The translations under genes and the position numbers were made by a program. From assembly GCA_017958465.1 (NCBI GenBank), contig JAGDCQ010000223.1:1-10051 (forward strand): DNA of 10,051 nucleotides, written 5' to 3'. The notes beneath the pieces were generated by a model that saw only the letters and a program-made list of their open reading frames with translations, was not told the DNA's origin and made no database searches. The stretch is from Lachnospiraceae bacterium (lineage in GTDB: Bacteria > Bacillota > Clostridia > Lachnospirales > Lachnospiraceae). Positions 7,918 to 10,051 of this stretch are shown piece by piece; positions within the stretch are counted from its first letter, which is position 1; every line of letters begins with the position of its first letter.

Positions 7918-7948
7918 TACCTTTTTTATTGTTTTGGCGCAACTTTCA

Positions 7949-7978
7949 TTGACAATCCGGGGTTACACTTAATATAAT
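7949..7978 (+). promoter_or_regulatory. Consensus sigma-A promoter of the zinc-ribbon/MATE unit
   Basis: A perfect -35 TTGACA (7949-7954) and a perfect -10 TATAAT (7973-7978) are 18 bases apart. Transcription would start near 7984-7986, about 20 bases before the ATG at 8007. A T-rich stretch at 7922-7936, roughly positions -63 to -49, could act as an UP element, but this is only inference. No obvious operator palindrome overlaps the promoter, so constitutive expression is plausible. Confidence 0.85.
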
Positions 7979-7993
7979 GATGGCGTATCGAGC

Positions 7994-8000
7994 GGAGGAG
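7994..8000 (+). promoter_or_regulatory. Ribosome binding site of the zinc-ribbon gene
   Basis: GGAGGAG lies 6 bases before the ATG at 8007. The longer open frame from 7977 would begin inside the -10 element and upstream of the expected transcript start, so it is rejected as the start. Confidence 0.85.
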
Positions 8001-8006
8001 TTCTTC

Positions 8007-8684
8007 ATGAAAAGAAGCGTTACAGAAAACTATTATGACAACTGCCCTAACTGCGGGGCCGTGATCCAGCCGGATTACAAGGTGTGCCCGTACTGCGGAA
8101 CGACGGTGGTCCACAGCAGGACCTATACCGAGAGTGATGAAACGCAGGATATTTATAATATCAATACGCAGAATGTTTATTATTATAACGACGAGAAGCA
8201 AAACCCCGGAGATTCCAGAAAGGTCGACATCATTTCCACAGCGGACCCGGATAACGGCGGTGTTGCGAACACCGTTGGCGGTGTTGTATTTCTTGTTGTC
8301 TGGACCGGGATCTGCATTGCGATGTCGGTAGCATTCTTCGCTGATGCAGGCCTTATGGGTTTGATGCCGGTCGGGATGGGCGTGGTCGGTGTCGTCGGTA
8401 TTGTTTCAATACTTAAAAAGTCCTCAGCCTATAACGGTGCAAGATACTCCGCGCCGCATTATGATGCGGAGGTTATAGGCCACAGCAAATATTCCGAAGA
8501 ACGCGGTTCCGGCGATGATGCCAGGTTAAGGACTACCTGTTCTGTAAAGGTCCTTGCAACGATCGACGGAAGAGAGCAATGCATACTTATCGAATCTAAA
8601 AACCCCGCTGCGGATGCGCTCTATCCCGTAGGTTGCCATATCACCATCGCAGGCAGCGGCACAAACTTTGTGATCATTGAATGA
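8007..8684 (+). CDS. Zinc-ribbon membrane protein of unknown function
   Basis: A 225-residue protein that I do not recognise as a named family. Its N-terminus has a zinc ribbon, CPNC at Cys13/Cys16 and CPYC at Cys27/Cys30, of the type found at the start of many Firmicute membrane proteins. Next comes a polar, Asn/Tyr/Gln/Asp-rich linker (about 38-85, including NVYYYN), then two closely spaced hydrophobic helices (about 90-112 and 114-136) joined by a very short turn. A soluble C-terminal part (about 137-225) follows. It looks beta-rich (SVKVLATIDG, CILIES, HITIAGSG) and would lie on the same side as the zinc ribbon, presumably the cytoplasm. No catalytic motif is visible. The gene has its own consensus promoter and a strong ribosome binding site, and its stop lies 6 bases before the MATE gene, so the two are probably co-transcribed. 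The role could be regulatory or structural; no function is assigned. Confidence 0.85.
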   Translation: MKRSVTENYYDNCPNCGAVIQPDYKVCPYCGTTVVHSRTYTESDETQDIYNINTQNVYYYNDEKQNPGDSRKVDIISTADPDNGGVANTVGGVVFLVVWTGICIAMSVAFFADAGLMGLMPVGMGVVGVVGIVSILKKSSAYNGARYSAPHYDAEVIGHSKYSEERGSGDDARLRTTCSVKVLATIDGREQCILIESKNPAADALYPVGCHITIAGSGTNFVIIE

Positions 8685-8690
8685 TATTGC

Positions 8691-10051
8691 ATGAAGAAAA
8701 CAAACATTGATATGACAAAAGGGCACATGATGCCCCTTATACTTAGGTTTGCGATCCCTGTAGTGTTCGCGAACATTTTGCAGATGCTCTATGGTCTTGC
8801 CGACACATGGGTAGTGGGCAACTTCTGCGATGATGCGGCTTTGGCCGCCATCGGCACAAGCTCGCAGCCCGTGGAGATAGTGCTCTGCATTTTTCTTGGC
8901 CTCGGATCAGGTGTTTCGATCCTTGTCTCCCAGGCAGCGGGCCAGCACGACGATGAACGCGTTAAACGCGTGGTCAGCACCGCTACCACGTTTCTGTACG
9001 TTGTTGCGATCCCTCTGACCTTTATTGGGTTCCTTGTTTCGCCTGCGCTCTTAACACTTATGCAAACCCCGCAGAGCGCCTACGATTACGCTCTTGCTTA
9101 TATCCGCATCATATTCCTCGGAACTGTGGCCCAGATGGGCTATAACATGAATGCCGGGATATTAAGAGGCCTCGGGGACAGTATTTCTTCGCTTGTGTTC
9201 CTGATCATCTCGAGCATATTAAACGTAGGTCTGGACCTTTTGTTCACCATAGTTTTCGGAATGGGTGTGACAGGTGTTGCGATCGCCACCGTTATCGCAC
9301 AGTTTGTGAGCTGGTTTTCGAGCATGGTATATCTGAAGGTCGTATACAAGAAGGTCGATTATTCACCGCTCATCAGAAAGATAGACAAACAGCTCCTCAT
9401 CGGAGAAATGAAGATCGGCTTTCCGCTCGGTTTCAATACCTCTATTTATTCTGTAGGGCATCTTTTGATGCAGACAGTGATTAATATGCAGGGCGATTCT
9501 TTTGCTGCGGCTACGACAGTTGCAACAAAGATCACGGGTATGGCGATCATCGGCACTACCGCGTTCTCGCAGGCTGCTATGACGTATTCCGGGCAAAACT
9601 ATGGTGCAAGAGACTTAGAGCGCCTTAAACGCGGAAGCCTCAGGATCCCGCTGTTTTCAGGGCTCATCAACCTTGTTGCGGGCGCGATCGTCTGCCTGCT
9701 TGCAAGGCAGATCGCATATCTGTTCAACGATAACGAAGTGATAGTGGATTACGCCGTGCGCTATGTGCGCGTGGTACTGCCGTTTTACTGGTGTTATGCC
9801 GTGTTTAACGGTATAATCAATTATGTTCACGGAGTCGGGGATATAGTTTACCCTACGATCATAAATATTGCGGTCCTTTGGGGTATAAGAATACCCGCCG
9901 CCTTCATTTTGAACGCAGCGGGTCTTGGGACCTGGTGTATGGCCGGGATATCTCTCAGCTTTGTATGCGGAATGATCGGAATGATGTTCTATTATACCAC
10001 CAAGCGCTGGAAACGGCTGGTGGACGGGACACCTGTGCCTTCACATGACAG
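8691..10051 (+). CDS. MATE family efflux transporter (3' end missing)
   Basis: The frame is open from the ATG at 8691 through the window end, giving 453 complete codons, so nearly the whole of a usual 440-480 residue MATE protein is present. The N-terminus (MKKTNIDMTKGHMMPLILRFAIP, then NILQMLYGLADTWVVGNF) is typical of the prokaryotic NorM/DinF-like MATE group. The rest is strongly hydrophobic, about 12 membrane helices in two related halves. The second half shows typical motifs: ATTVATKITGMAI, FSQAAMTYSGQNYGARD and an NYVHGVGD segment. MATE proteins use sodium or proton gradients to export cationic drugs and metabolites; the substrate here cannot be predicted. The ribosome binding site before 8691 is weak and only 6 bases separate the gene from the zinc-ribbon stop, so translation may depend on reinitiation. 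A start at the Met codon at 8712 is possible but would trim the conserved N-terminus. Confidence 0.94.
   Translation, partial: MKKTNIDMTKGHMMPLILRFAIPVVFANILQMLYGLADTWVVGNFCDDAALAAIGTSSQPVEIVLCIFLGLGSGVSILVSQAAGQHDDERVKRVVSTATTFLYVVAIPLTFIGFLVSPALLTLMQTPQSAYDYALAYIRIIFLGTVAQMGYNMNAGILRGLGDSISSLVFLIISSILNVGLDLLFTIVFGMGVTGVAIATVIAQFVSWFSSMVYLKVVYKKVDYSPLIRKIDKQLLIGEMKIGFPLGFNTSIYSVGHLLMQTVINMQGDSFAAATTVATKITGMAIIGTTAFSQAAMTYSGQNYGARDLERLKRGSLRIPLFSGLINLVAGAIVCLLARQIAYLFNDNEVIVDYAVRYVRVVLPFYWCYAVFNGIINYVHGVGDIVYPTIINIAVLWGIRIPAAFILNAAGLGTWCMAGISLSFVCGMIGMMFYYTTKRWKRLVDGTPVPSHD

Noticed and set aside
8681..8710. A 9-codon open frame starting at the ATGA overlap of the zinc-ribbon stop, as a possible leader peptide for the MATE gene.
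   Set aside because: It has no ribosome binding site and its stop lies inside the MATE N-terminus; nothing beyond chance supports it.

Overview
This window looks like an ordinary chromosomal segment of an anaerobic, Gram-positive Firmicute, most likely a Clostridia/Lachnospiraceae-type gut or rumen bacterium. The clues are strong Shine-Dalgarno sequences, near-consensus sigma-A promoters, mid-range GC, a propeller-type hybrid histidine kinase with a 'SHEIRTP...IIGM.EMILRE' H-box, and a tRNA without an encoded CCA. The genus cannot be fixed from the sequence alone. I see no insertion sequence, phage gene, CRISPR array or integration scar.

Layout. Positions 1-7745 read as one plus-strand transcription unit that enters from the left. 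It holds the 3' end of an HD-GYP (c-di-GMP phosphodiesterase-type) gene, a large membrane-anchored hybrid histidine kinase (464-4096), and two half-size ABC exporters (4145-5986 and 5979-7745). Two of the three junctions are 8-base stop/start overlaps of the form ATGnnTAA, and no terminator lies between the genes. A 12-bp GC-rich hairpin right after the last stop codon (7747-7774) ends the unit. The same hairpin, read the other way with seven Ts, ends a minus-strand tRNA-Ser(CGA) gene (7779-7864).

The tRNA and the next plus-strand gene diverge from a compact region (about 7889-7978) carrying two recognisable promoters. The plus-strand promoter drives a small zinc-ribbon membrane protein of unknown function (8007-8684). 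Six bases later follows a MATE-family multidrug/cation antiporter (8691 to beyond the window end).

How the genes may work together. The two ABC proteins form a textbook asymmetric heterodimer. Aligned position 517 is Asp in the first and the catalytic Glu in the second, and the ABC signature is ISGGQ in the first but LSAGE in the second. One ATP site should therefore be fully active and the other degenerate. The hybrid kinase senses something outside the cell through a large propeller and ends in a receiver domain with no output domain of its own. A co-transcribed HD-GYP protein is a plausible downstream partner. A link from signal sensing to c-di-GMP turnover and export is an inference from gene order, not something the sequence proves.
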